Shown in pieces: positions 9,616 to 17,349 of a stretch of DNA of 64,000 bases. The notes under the pieces are model-generated. The model was given only the letters and a program-made list of their open reading frames with translations. It made no database searches and was not told the DNA's origin. The stretch covers positions 2,477,001 through 2,541,000 of the forward strand of contig NZ_PNCO02000001.1 in NCBI RefSeq assembly GCF_005886105.2, given 5' to 3'. The translations under genes were made by a program, and so were the position numbers. Source of the DNA: Pseudoalteromonas galatheae. GTDB lineage: Bacteria; Pseudomonadota; Gammaproteobacteria; Enterobacterales; Alteromonadaceae. Each line of letters begins with the position of its first letter. The stretch's first letter is position 1.

Positions 9616-10151
9616 TCACTCAAAGCAAAATATACACACCCCGCGACGATGAGCCGTTGCCCGTTCTAAAAAGCCAACCAACTCTCTTAAATCGTCCTCG
9701 TCAATGCTATCTTCATCATACCGCTCTTCGGTCAATACAGTTTGAAACTTATGATGATAGTCTAACAGCGACTTGTTATTTCTGTATATTACTGCAGGCA
9801 CACCATCGACACTGATAGGCATACCAAAATCATCTTCATCCCAATCATCAAATGGAAAGTCAAATAATTCAGGGGCGATATCTTCATCTAGGGTAAATTC
9901 AAAAGACACGGCTTGCCCATTAGTAAGATAAATACATGCTGAAGTGCTATGATAAGTTCGGCTGCATCTTTACTTTCAAGCGAGTCAGGGTGGCGACTAT
10001 AACTTTTATCAAAAAGCCTTCTTAGCCCCCTTACCTCTTCATCACTTTTGTTCGCCACTATTTGTGAGAAAATCTCGCTATTAGAACCTGAACTGATCAC
10101 ATTATTAATGTCTTGATGCTCAACTTCATATAGATACATGGTGTGGCTCAT
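9616..10151 (-). pseudogene. Probable frameshifted DUF7691-like gene (two overlapping frames)
   Basis: Two frames overlap by 22 bp. The first (10151-9888, 87 residues, ATG start) begins MSHTMYLYEVEHQDINN and runs off into a short unrelated tail after about residue 75. The second (9909-9616, 97 residues, GTG start) begins inside a domain and ends RRGVCIFCFE. Reading through a one-base shift near 9925-9935 joins ...ALQHV to CIYLTNGQAVSFEF and gives one protein of about 170 residues. From memory this has the outline of the DUF7691 family (start like MSYSLxLYLVD, later VPIP...DFPxIGY, end VCFY). The GTG frame has only a weak ribosome binding site. The alternative is two translationally coupled genes. 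Confidence 0.5.
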
Positions 10152-10173
10152 TTTATTACCCCTGTGTCGTTAG

Positions 10174-10521
10174 TTACACATATCCTTTAACACTTGGTCC
10201 GTATTCATTCTCTCCAACATCACTATCCAGTACAGTAAAATATATGATGGCTATCAAACCAATAATAGGTACAAAACTTACCAAAACCCACCAACCAGAA
10301 CGCCCAGTGTCATGAAGACGGCGAATGGATACAGCGACAGTGGGTACTAGTACCACTAAATAATAAATACCAGTTAAAATAAGGGTCCCTAAGAGCCCGT
10401 CAACTATCCCAATTACAAAGCCTATCAGCGCGTTGATCAGGATAAACATCCAATACTCTTTACGTCTTGAGCGTCCGCTAAAATCAGAATATCTTTTTAA
10501 TACAGTTAGGTACCATTCCAT
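10174..10521 (-). CDS. DUF805 (YhaH-type) inner-membrane protein
   Basis: This is a 115-residue membrane protein with three or four hydrophobic segments. The N-terminal YSDFSGRSRRKEYWMF and the later VSIRRLHDTGRSGWW are the two hallmark motifs of DUF805. AAGGAAA precedes the ATG. Function is unknown; homologues are common next to stress or accessory genes. The frameshifted gene follows 22 bp downstream on the same strand. Confidence 0.9.
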   Translation of the reverse strand: MEWYLTVLKRYSDFSGRSRRKEYWMFILINALIGFVIGIVDGLLGTLILTGIYYLVVLVPTVAVSIRRLHDTGRSGWWVLVSFVPIIGLIAIIYFTVLDSDVGENEYGPSVKGYV

Positions 10522-10875
10522 TTTTTTTCCTTAGCTATTTTTGTTTGTTATAAGTTTCTGAGTACTGGATAGTCTCTCAATAAAGAGAGCCTGTAGCGCA
10601 TTGACACCAATTGAATGAATTCTTCGACTACTTTGAAAGATGAAATAACATATGAGCTTCGTTAAAAATGTTTCTTTTAACCAAAAAAGGAAGCTTTTTA
10701 CCCAGCGACTAAAGTTATTTTCACGTTTCGATGTAAATCAATTACTTAATAAAATCGGTATAAAACTAAAATGAAGGACTAATATTGCAATAAGCATAGA
10801 GATGGTTTGAAACTACAAGCCGATAGGTTTTGAGTATGATTCCAGAATAAGGAGCGATTACAGACTCGAGACGCC
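10522..10875. other. Non-coding stretch between csrB terminator and DUF805 gene
   Basis: I see no supported gene here. It contains a short hairpin (CTCTC...GAGAG near 10575-10592) without a T tract and is AT-rich between 10640 and 10850. It may hold the DUF805 promoter. Confidence 0.4.
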
Positions 10876-10909
10876 AAAAAACTAAGGCGCTAGCCTATTT
10901 GCTGCGCCT
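10876..10909 (-). terminator. Rho-independent terminator of the CsrB-type RNA
   Basis: On the minus strand AGGCGC (10909-10904) pairs with GCGCCT (10890-10885). AGC/GCT extends the stem with a bulge, and TTAGTTTTTT follows. Confidence 0.8.
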
Positions 10910-11421
10910 CAATCCTGACGATTATCCCAAGAGGTATCCGATTCCTCTGCTTTACAACCCAAAAGCAATCCGCCAATTCTTCTTCCCCTGAACGGGTATG
11001 TACTCCGACTTACCCTACTCTCATCCTTGTGTCATCCATTAGCACTTCCAGTGCATCTCCATTTTAGCCCTCTTGGCCTCCACTTCGCTTCCCGCGCTCC
11101 AACACCATCTTGGCTCCGCTTCACATAGTCCTTATGTGCTCCCTATACATTGTTACATCCAGTGTAACCCATCCGCTTCGCAATCATCCAGATTGCGCTC
11201 CTTCATCCTAAAGCCTTGCTCATCCCTATTTACTCTTCCTTGCTCCACTACGCTTCCCGCGCTCCTTGACACTCCGTGTGTCTCCTTATCCCTAGTGAAG
11301 TTCCACTTCACACTCGCTTCCTCGAGTTCCAGATCTTCCTTGCCTTATGCAATACATCCTTCTCTTGTTGTCAAATTCCTTATCCTTTGACGCTGAGCTC
11401 CTGCTCTTGTGTTTCCTTACA
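10876..11421 (-). ncRNA. csrB: CsrB-type CsrA-sequestering regulatory RNA
   Basis: The minus strand carries 39 GGA triplets in about 546 nt by my count (about 8 expected by chance). Many lie in the loops of short hairpins with different stems: stem positions 11295-11311, 11268-11282, 11180-11196, 11152-11168, 11122-11138 and 11042-11054. GTTACA-CTGGA-TGTAAC is a typical example. Changing stems with constant GGA loops is the signature of CsrB/CsrC/RsmZ RNAs, which titrate the translational regulator CsrA. The 3' end is a terminator hairpin with TTTTTT. A UvrY-type box lies upstream. Gene order also fits: E. coli csrB lies between yqcC and syd. The RNA is longer than E. coli CsrB (369 nt). The 5' end is estimated from a candidate promoter. 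Confidence 0.88.
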
Positions 11422-11427
11422 TTGTTA

Positions 11428-11456
11428 AGTTTACGGAGATTGAGCATTTTTGTTAG
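11428..11456 (-). promoter_or_regulatory. Candidate sigma-70 promoter of the CsrB-type RNA
   Basis: On the minus strand CTAACA (11456-11451) and TAAACT (11433-11428) are separated by 17 bp, each matching 4 of 6 consensus bases. Transcription would start near 11421, immediately before the first GGA motif. This is a prediction only. Confidence 0.45.
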
Positions 11457-11580
11457 ATAGCTAGGAACAATCTTTTTCTTGTCATCTAAAGGAAAAATAA
11501 AGTAACTCTTTTAAAATCAGCACCATAACTCAAAAACACACTACAAATTCGGTACTACAAAGCGCCTTTACCCACATTCT

Positions 11581-11598
11581 CGTACGAGATCTCTCACA
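11581..11598 (-). promoter_or_regulatory. UvrY/GacA/VarA-type binding box upstream of csrB
   Basis: The minus strand reads TGTGAGAGATCTCGTACG. It matches 16 of 18 bases of the inverted repeat TGTGAGAGATCTCTTACA that I recall as the UvrY site of E. coli csrB. It is centred about 168 bp upstream of the predicted RNA start, similar to the distant position in E. coli (about -197). It implies control by a BarA/UvrY-type two-component system encoded elsewhere. Confidence 0.75.
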
Positions 11599-11616
11599 TA
11601 GTAATTTCCATTGTTG

Positions 11617-12249
11617 CTATTTGTTCTTAAATAACAATGTGCCCTCTACAGAGCTAAACTCCATATTTTGTAAGATTTGATAACCATGACCTGCAAAAAA
11701 CTGCGCTTGTTCCGGTTTGGTAATAAATACAGCCATCCCGTTTGTTTCTTTACTTTGTGTAATTAAGTCATCAAGTGCAGTAAGTAAATAGTGACCATAA
11801 CCAAGCCTTTGAACATGAGGGTCAACAGCAATTAGGGATAAAAAGTGACACGGCTCATGTGCTTGCAACGCTTGTCTAATCGACTTTTCTTTCTCAATCA
11901 GCTGTTGCGTTTGCAAATACCCTGCGCTCATCATAAGTCGTAATCGCCAATGCCATTGTCGATTTGCACTCAATTCATCACTATTTGCAATAACACATGC
12001 TACCGCGACCAATCTATCTTGATGATATAACCCCACCATCGGCTGACCCGTTTGGCCAAATGCTGAAAGCTCTTCACGTATTAAAGATCTGAGCTTTTTT
12101 TCAAAGGTGGCTTCTTGTTTTGCCTCCAGTACCTGCTTGAGTAGCGGATCATCATGGTAAGCCTGATACAACACACTCGCGGCTACATTGATATCTTCTG
12201 GATTTAAATATCTAACGATTAATTCATGCTGAGAAGTTTCTACTGACAT
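11617..12249 (-). CDS. GNAT family N-acetyltransferase
   Basis: This is a protein of 210 residues from the ATG at 12249, which has AAGGA six bases upstream. A GTG one codon earlier is possible. LSLIAVDPHVQRLGYGHYLLTALD is the GNAT motif A with the acetyl-CoA pyrophosphate loop, here RLGYGH in place of the usual Q/RxxGxG/A. The N-terminal part resembles acetyltransferases of small metabolites or antibiotics. The substrate is unknown. It lies between csrB and the DUF2789 gene, a position without a counterpart in E. coli. Confidence 0.82.
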   Translation of the reverse strand: MSVETSQHELIVRYLNPEDINVAASVLYQAYHDDPLLKQVLEAKQEATFEKKLRSLIREELSAFGQTGQPMVGLYHQDRLVAVACVIANSDELSANRQWHWRLRLMMSAGYLQTQQLIEKEKSIRQALQAHEPCHFLSLIAVDPHVQRLGYGHYLLTALDDLITQSKETNGMAVFITKPEQAQFFAGHGYQILQNMEFSSVEGTLLFKNK

Positions 12250-12518
12250 CACGGTTCCTTATTGTTATTGCCCCAAGCTTCTGATAATCATGTCGAAATA
12301 CTACTTAATATCAAAACCTCAAAATTTTTGTGTACTCCAATAATGTGCGACTATTAATGACAGAAATTGATACTAGTCACAATTTATTCAGTCGTAGACT
12401 TGTATATTTATCATCGCATTGGTCATTATGGTTTTTATCGATGACGACTTGCTAAAGGTTTTACAACCACCTTTACTATAGTTAGTGAGTAAAATTCAAG
12501 CAAACGAGGGAGAATGAT

Positions 12519-12746
12519 ATGGATACTAGTCGCCACACTATGAGTACTTTATTTGCCCAACTTGGGCTGGATAACAATCCCAAGGCGATTGAAGGGTTTG
12601 TCAAACAACACCGCCTTCCTGACGGTATGCTGTTAAGCCAAGCACCATTTTGGAATGAAGGACAGCGTCACTTTATTGAAGAATCGCTGAAAGAAGACGC
12701 CGATTGGAGTGAAATCATTGACGAACTAGATGCGATGTTAAGATAG
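12519..12746 (+). CDS. DUF2789 family protein
   Basis: This is a small acidic protein of 75 residues with the DUF2789 outline: MSTLFAQLGLDN near the start, then LPDGMLLSQAPFWNEGQRHFIEESL and a helical acidic end. GAGGGAGAA precedes the ATG. No signal peptide is present. The function of the family is unknown. Confidence 0.85.
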   Translation: MDTSRHTMSTLFAQLGLDNNPKAIEGFVKQHRLPDGMLLSQAPFWNEGQRHFIEESLKEDADWSEIIDELDAMLR

Positions 12747-12817
12747 CTAAAGCAATCGCTCCTTGCGTAACTTGGTGCTATGATCAATTCCTATGATTAA
12801 GGCGTTTAGGAACCTCT

Positions 12818-13078
12818 ATGCACCCTGCTGTTGCCAGAGCTATCAAAAAATTAGTCGATAGTGGAAAGACTCCAACCGTCGCGCTAACAAAAAGCAAATT
12901 AACTCAAAGCGTCGCAATGCCAGACGTTATCTCGGGCATTGCTGCGTACAAACAAGACCCTACCTGTATTGATCACTATCAAGAGGTTGAAGAGGTCGTC
13001 AAAGCAAGTTCACAAAGCCAATTAGATAGAATTGAAGCTAAGCTTGATAAGCTCATTGCATTATTGGAGAAGTCGTAG
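12818..13078 (+). CDS. Conserved small protein with C-terminal coiled coil
   Basis: This is an 86-residue protein I do not recognise by name. The N-terminal half (AVARAIKKLVDSGKTPTVAL) resembles a helix-turn-helix-like segment seen in small proteins of KfrA type. The C-terminal 25 residues (SQSQLDRIEAKLDKLIALLEK) form a clear heptad coiled coil. Its stop codon overlaps the GTG start of the next gene by one base, so the two are coupled. Confidence 0.72.
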   Translation: MHPAVARAIKKLVDSGKTPTVALTKSKLTQSVAMPDVISGIAAYKQDPTCIDHYQEVEEVVKASSQSQLDRIEAKLDKLIALLEKS

Positions 13079-13851
13079 TGTTTGTTGTCGACTTAACGTT
13101 TGATTGCTATGAGGAAACCACCTTAGATGCTGCTGAGCAGGCCATCAACCGTGTGGTCAACGCACTTCGCTTTAATGGTCAAATCATTGGTGACGAATTT
13201 CCAACCGTACTTAAAGATGGTTATTTCATTACTCGCGTGATGTGTCCTGAAGAAGACGCTTTGCATCCATTAAACCATAGTCCTTTTGTGAAGTTTGCGA
13301 TTGACCAACTACAGCAATCAGGCTTACTTGCACCTAAGGTCAAAGTTTTTGGACAAGATATACATGCCAACAGCGCTGATGCCTGTCATGAACCATCAAG
13401 CTACATTCTCTACACCACATACGTACACACTTGTAGTCCACTGTATTGTGGCGACGACTTTTTGCCAGTGCCTTTATATAAAATCCCAGCGATTGCCAAC
13501 GGTGATTACAAAGCACTGATCAAATGGAAAGAAGATTGGCAAGCCTGCGACCAAATACAGATCAATGGTGCGACTCGCTGCGAATTTGCTGCACTGGAGG
13601 AAATTTCCAGCATGAGTAGCGATTTGTTTAGACGTGGCATGGATTTGAGCAAACGTATTCGCTATCTCACGAAAAAGCCGGTTTACTATTATCTGTATCG
13701 TGTTGGCGGCGAAAACCTCGCCGCAGAAAAAGCAAGAAAATGCCCAAGCTGCCAGGGAGACTGGTTACTCGAGGAGCCTTGGTTCGGCCTTTTCGACTTT
13801 CGATGTGAAACTTGCCAATTGGTCTCGAATATTTCGTGGGACTTTCAATAA
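13078..13851 (+). CDS. Zn-ribbon-containing protein of DUF2310 family
   Basis: This is a 257-residue protein with a C-terminal zinc ribbon: CPSCQGDW at about 217-224 and CETCQLV at about 244-250. The N-terminal part has the DUF2310 outline recalled from Shewanella and Vibrio. The start is GTG and overlaps the stop of the preceding gene. The function is unknown; a zinc ribbon of this type often mediates nucleic acid or protein binding. Confidence 0.8.
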   Translation: MFVVDLTFDCYEETTLDAAEQAINRVVNALRFNGQIIGDEFPTVLKDGYFITRVMCPEEDALHPLNHSPFVKFAIDQLQQSGLLAPKVKVFGQDIHANSADACHEPSSYILYTTYVHTCSPLYCGDDFLPVPLYKIPAIANGDYKALIKWKEDWQACDQIQINGATRCEFAALEEISSMSSDLFRRGMDLSKRIRYLTKKPVYYYLYRVGGENLAAEKARKCPSCQGDWLLEEPWFGLFDFRCETCQLVSNISWDFQ

Positions 13852-13870
13852 GGAGCGCAAGCTCCTTTAT
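13851..13870. terminator. Short hairpin between convergent genes
   Basis: AGGAGC and GCTCCT pair around a 4-base loop, followed by TTTATAT on the plus strand. It overlaps the end of the DUF2310 gene and faces the end of syd, so it could serve both. Confidence 0.5.
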
Positions 13871-13879
13871 ATCAATTAG

Positions 13880-14431
13880 CTATATTGGATAGTTAACGGT
13901 CAGCTTTTCCACAAACTCCGCGATAGAATCTGCCAAAACATGGTGCTGCTTCTTACCGACAAACTCTAACCCAACTTGACCCGTAGCGACATCGACCGAC
14001 ACCAATAAGTCATCTGCTTCTGTTAAGCCAATAAATACGGTTTCAGGTTGTTTGAGCCTGCGCTTCATTAAAATATGCCCGGTGATATTTTGCTGCAAGC
14101 GCTCGAAGTCATCTTCATTCCATGCTTGCAGTAGCTCAATTTGCTTACCCTCAATAAATGCCACGATATTGCCAGCAAAGAAATCACCATACAGTCCGTT
14201 CAATCCCTCAGGAAATTGCGTTTCCAACGCTTTGGCTAAATCATTTAAATGCCCCACTGGCGAGCGCTCTACCGCTAGCCATTTTATCTCGTTAAGCTTG
14301 TTCGGTTCACCCTGCTCACATGGGCTTGGCCAACTTTCATCATACTCGGTACTCGGTAAATCTTTAAAGATCTGTTGATGATAATCTACATAGGCTTGAT
14401 GCAAGCGCGCCATATTTACGGGCTGAGTCAT
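13880..14431 (-). CDS. syd: Syd protein, SecY-interacting
   Basis: This is a 183-residue protein from the ATG at 14431; a GTG at 14458 in the same frame is possible, but E. coli Syd aligns best with the ATG. LLQAWNEDDFERLQQNITGHIL corresponds to the conserved E. coli segment [21 protein letters not shown]. Syd binds SecY at the cytoplasmic face of the inner membrane and is thought to check assembly of the translocon. It is divergent from queF, as in E. coli. Confidence 0.9.
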   Translation of the reverse strand: MTQPVNMARLHQAYVDYHQQIFKDLPSTEYDESWPSPCEQGEPNKLNEIKWLAVERSPVGHLNDLAKALETQFPEGLNGLYGDFFAGNIVAFIEGKQIELLQAWNEDDFERLQQNITGHILMKRRLKQPETVFIGLTEADDLLVSVDVATGQVGLEFVGKKQHHVLADSIAEFVEKLTVNYPI

Positions 14432-14456
14432 ATATAAAGCTCTCTTTATTTTTCTC

Positions 14457-14529
14457 ACCTCGGGCTGAATACTTGTTTCGTTTAATTAAGCAAAATGCTA
14501 TTAATCCCGAGGTAAACATTCGTTATAAT
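14457..14529 (+). promoter_or_regulatory. syd/queF divergent control region with inverted repeat and promoter
   Basis: A perfect 8-bp inverted repeat, ACCTCGGG (14457-14464) and CCCGAGGT (14506-14513), is spaced by 41 nt. A queF promoter candidate has TTAATC (14501-14506), 17 bp, then TATAAT (14524-14529). The right arm of the repeat lies between these two elements, as an operator would. Confidence 0.4.
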
Positions 14530-14558
14530 GACCGCATTGTAACGAGATTTGAATTAAC

Positions 14559-15404
14559 ATGACAGACTACAGTAACTCGCCAGAGCTGCAATCTTCTGTG
14601 CTTGGTAAAACCACAGAATACGCCAGTGTTTATACTCCAAGCCTGCTGCACCCCATTGCACGTAAACTTAATCGTGACCAAATCAATGTTGATGAGTCCG
14701 CTTTACCATTCAAAGGTGAAGATACCTGGACAGGCTACGAACTGTCTTGGCTCAATAACAAGGGTAAACCTCAAGTTGCGGTTGCCACTTTTGTGTTTCC
14801 TTGCCAAAGCTCACATATCATTGAGTCAAAATCGTTCAAACTTTACTTGAATAGCTTTAACCAAAGTCGCTTTGATACGATGGAAACCGTGCGTCAAACG
14901 CTAGCTGCGGATCTGTCCACAGCATCAAATAGCCAAGTTAGCGTGACATTATTTGGCGCAGATGAATTCAATTGTATTCCTTTCACACGTCTCCCTGGTG
15001 AATGTATCGATGAGCTGGATATTGAAGTTGATACCTACACACCAAATAGTGACTTACTAAAGCTTGCCTCTGATGAAATGGTTGAAGAGACCCTTCACAG
15101 CCACTTACTCAAGTCAAATTGCCTGATCACTTCACAACCAGACTGGGCAAGCGTAGTGATCAGTTACCGTGGTAAGCAAATCGACCGAGAAGCGCTGCTT
15201 AAGTACCTAATCTCATTCCGTGACCACAACGAGTTCCATGAGCAATGTGTAGAGCGCATTTACTGTGAGCTTTGGCGCACCTTTAGCCCAGAAAAATTAT
15301 CCGTTTATGCGCGCTATACTCGCCGCGGCGGGTTAGATATCAATCCTTATCGCTCGAGTGAACAAGATCAAACTCCGTATGCGGTAAGAACTAACCGACA
15401 GTAA
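14559..15404 (+). CDS. queF: NADPH-dependent 7-cyano-7-deazaguanine reductase
   Basis: This enzyme reduces preQ0 to preQ1 in queuosine biosynthesis. The 281 residues match the long bimodular (YkvJ/QueF) form of E. coli (282). Cys188 and Asp195 in [11 protein letters not shown] are the catalytic pair (C190 and D197 in E. coli). [14 protein letters not shown] at 89-102 is the QueF substrate-binding motif. A strong terminator follows the stop codon. The gene is divergent from syd. Confidence 0.96.
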   Translation: MTDYSNSPELQSSVLGKTTEYASVYTPSLLHPIARKLNRDQINVDESALPFKGEDTWTGYELSWLNNKGKPQVAVATFVFPCQSSHIIESKSFKLYLNSFNQSRFDTMETVRQTLAADLSTASNSQVSVTLFGADEFNCIPFTRLPGECIDELDIEVDTYTPNSDLLKLASDEMVEETLHSHLLKSNCLITSQPDWASVVISYRGKQIDREALLKYLISFRDHNEFHEQCVERIYCELWRTFSPEKLSVYARYTRRGGLDINPYRSSEQDQTPYAVRTNRQ

Positions 15405-15410
15405 AACGTA

Positions 15411-15439
15411 AAAAAGCCATGTTCTCACATGGCTTTTTA
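15411..15439 (+). terminator. Rho-independent terminator of queF
   Basis: AAAAAGCCATG pairs with CATGGCTTTTT around a 6-base loop, directly after the queF stop. Confidence 0.88.
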
Positions 15440-15460
15440 TCACATCTAAGTATTACTATT

Positions 15461-15658
15461 TAACCTGAGGTTTGGATAAGGAATGTTCCAACTCATTGTT
15501 GTTAAAGCAAAACTTAGTTTTTTCCTTGTCTAGCCAGAGAGTTTTAGGGAAAACAAGGCGAATTTACGCACCAATAGCTGGCTATTGGAAGTGAATTCAA
15601 CGCAGTTAGCGCTAAAACTAGCTGCTAGAAAGGCATTAATTATCCGCAGCTCAGGTTA
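15461..15658. mobile_element. Putative MITE with terminal inverted repeats
   Basis: The ends are inverted repeats. The left end TAACCTGAGGTTTGGATAA (15461-15479) and the complement of the right end TAACCTGAGCTGCGGATAA (15658-15640) match at 15 of 19 bases. Inside are nested hairpins: CCAATAGC/GCTATTGG at 15571-15588, CCTTGT/ACAAGG, the palindrome TTAGCGCTAA, and AGCTGC/GCAGCT. There is no coding capacity in about 198 bp. A possible ATTT target duplication flanks the element. Its last TAA supplies the stop codon of the adjacent cyclophilin gene. Only one copy is present in the window. Confidence 0.55.
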
Positions 15659-16525
15659 TTTATTCCCCTTCGCGTCTTCCATTTCAACCGGGACGGAGAC
15701 CGAACATATATCTATATGGTTTGGCGTATCAACAAACCAATCTCCCGCTCTATTTTTACGCGCAGCAATTAGCGACTCAAAAATCGGCGTATTTGTTTTT
15801 AGCCTTTTAAACGAAGGCGCACCTTTTACATCAGCCAATACCGTAACGCCTTTGATAACATTGAACGCTTGTCCCGCAATCGGCTTACGATCTAGGTGCT
15901 GAACATGCTCCATTCCCGATAACAACTGTCCAAACACAGTGGTGTTTTTGTCTAGATATCGCTGCGGCGTCAACGTGATGTAAAACTCAGTACCACCACT
16001 ATTAATATCGTTGGTTCTAGCCATGGCAAACGAACCAACGCAGTGTGTCATCCAAGTTTTGGTTCCAGCTTCATTTTGTCCTACGGCAAAACCATTTAGA
16101 AACCCGGTACGTGGCGCGTAGCCGTCCACAGCATCTAGCGATGTGATCTTCAAGGTTGATTCTGTGCTATGAAAAAACTCAGCGGCAATCGCTTTCTTTC
16201 CTTTTTGTGGCATTTTTTTGTCCGACATATCGCCACCTTGGGCCACAAAGTTTTCCACAAACCGATACATACTCAAATTAGTGTAAAAGCCCTCTCGTGC
16301 TAACGCTTTAATATTTGCCACATGATTAGGTGCAAGTTCAGGATTGAGCACGATGTAGACCGATCCTGTTTGTAATTCTATTTTGAGAATATTTTCAGGA
16401 TCCAGTTGCTGCCAGTCGCTGCTGTTGGCCTCAGCAACGACTTCAGATGGTGACTTTGTGTAAGGTTTTGCTAAGACAAGAGATGAACTTATGACAAGCG
16501 CAATAGATAGTAGGGTTTTTTTCAT
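15656..16525 (-). CDS. Periplasmic cyclophilin-type peptidyl-prolyl isomerase
   Basis: The first 19 residues (MKKTLLSIALVISSSLVLA) are a signal peptide. The 289-residue protein has a cyclophilin domain at about 45-235, with SMYRFVENFVAQGGD matching the catalytic stretch F/HRVxxxFxxQGG, and GSFAMART and GTEFYITL matching the later core motifs. A 55-residue extension follows. It is the last gene of the tamA-tamB-binding protein operon and begins 2 bp after the binding-protein gene ends. The C-terminus reads through to a stop codon within the end of the MITE-like element, so the original end may have been altered. Confidence 0.88.
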   Translation of the reverse strand: MKKTLLSIALVISSSLVLAKPYTKSPSEVVAEANSSDWQQLDPENILKIELQTGSVYIVLNPELAPNHVANIKALAREGFYTNLSMYRFVENFVAQGGDMSDKKMPQKGKKAIAAEFFHSTESTLKITSLDAVDGYAPRTGFLNGFAVGQNEAGTKTWMTHCVGSFAMARTNDINSGGTEFYITLTPQRYLDKNTTVFGQLLSGMEHVQHLDRKPIAGQAFNVIKGVTVLADVKGAPSFKRLKTNTPIFESLIAARKNRAGDWFVDTPNHIDICSVSVPVEMEDAKGNK

Positions 16526-16527
16526 TA

Positions 16528-17349
16528 TTATTTTCCTTGTTTATACCAATAAAATGGTACCTCCAACGGCGCACTGGGTGGCAGACTTGGATTGTCTAAT
16601 TCTATGACTGTTTTGTTTTTAAGATCTAGCTTTTCAAGGCGAGCGGAAAAATGTTTTAAAAATAAAGCCTCAAACCGGCCATCTTGCAGTGCATTTTTGA
16701 GACCTTTCTCAATTTGACTATGGAGCAACGGGTTGTTGTGAGAAACAAAAAAATATACCGCAGAAGGATAGTAAAACACCACATGCTGATCTGCTACCAA
16801 ATCAGTGTCACTCAGAGCAGCTTCAATACTCACTAAATCACTTGGCAACACATCAAAACGTTTTTTCAACAGCATGTCATAACCACTGTCTTCTTGTGAA
16901 AAAGAGGTCACGCTGAGGCCATTACGCTCAAAAATCTGATGGTCAGGCCAATCTCTGCGTAAACCAAAAGTAACTCGACGCAAGTCGCCTGTATAACGCA
17001 CGCCACTCAGTAAGGTTTTATTATGCTTGTGCACTAAAGGAATGCGATAACCTAAAATCCCTTTCACTAAGGGAATGCGAATTGCACTTGCGGCCTTTTC
17101 GCGCTGTGAGTTAGTCACTAACCAACTGACATCCAGCCCTCCTTTTTCTCCAAGCAGGCGCACCGCTCTGTCTTGAGAAGGGATGCTTCTCACTGATACA
17201 AGCCTTGATGACTCTACCTGGTAAGAGAGAGCTAAAGTGAGCAATTCTATAATGTACGGATCGGCACCAGCGCTAATTCTAATTTCCGTCGTTTCTTGTG
17301 CTTTGAGAGGAAATATCACAAAACCTAGAGCGAGCCAGAGCAGTTTCAT
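16528..17349 (-). CDS. Periplasmic solute-binding protein family 3-like
   Basis: This is a 273-residue protein with a signal peptide (MKLLWLALGFVIFPLKA). The two-lobe outline of family 3 solute-binding proteins is visible, with a late stretch VVFYYPSAVYFFVSHNNPLL and an end such as ALQDGRFEALFLKHF. No transporter permease is nearby, as in many Alteromonadales orphan binding proteins. Its ATG overlaps the tamB stop by 4 bp (ATGA), so it is translationally coupled to tamB. The ligand is unknown. Confidence 0.78.
   Translation of the reverse strand: MKLLWLALGFVIFPLKAQETTEIRISAGADPYIIELLTLALSYQVESSRLVSVRSIPSQDRAVRLLGEKGGLDVSWLVTNSQREKAASAIRIPLVKGILGYRIPLVHKHNKTLLSGVRYTGDLRRVTFGLRRDWPDHQIFERNGLSVTSFSQEDSGYDMLLKKRFDVLPSDLVSIEAALSDTDLVADQHVVFYYPSAVYFFVSHNNPLLHSQIEKGLKNALQDGRFEALFLKHFSARLEKLDLKNKTVIELDNPSLPPSAPLEVPFYWYKQGK

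Noticed and set aside
11041..11311. Repeats at csrB considered as a CRISPR array or integron attC array
   Set aside because: The stems differ in sequence between units, spacing is irregular, and no cas genes or integrase are near. Only the loop motif GGA is constant, which fits a CsrA-binding RNA.
11073..11390. 105-residue plus-strand reading frame rich in Ser, Leu and Pro
   Set aside because: It lies antisense to the CsrB-type RNA. The composition results from repeated TCC (GGA on the other strand), there is no ribosome binding site, and hairpins cross all codons.
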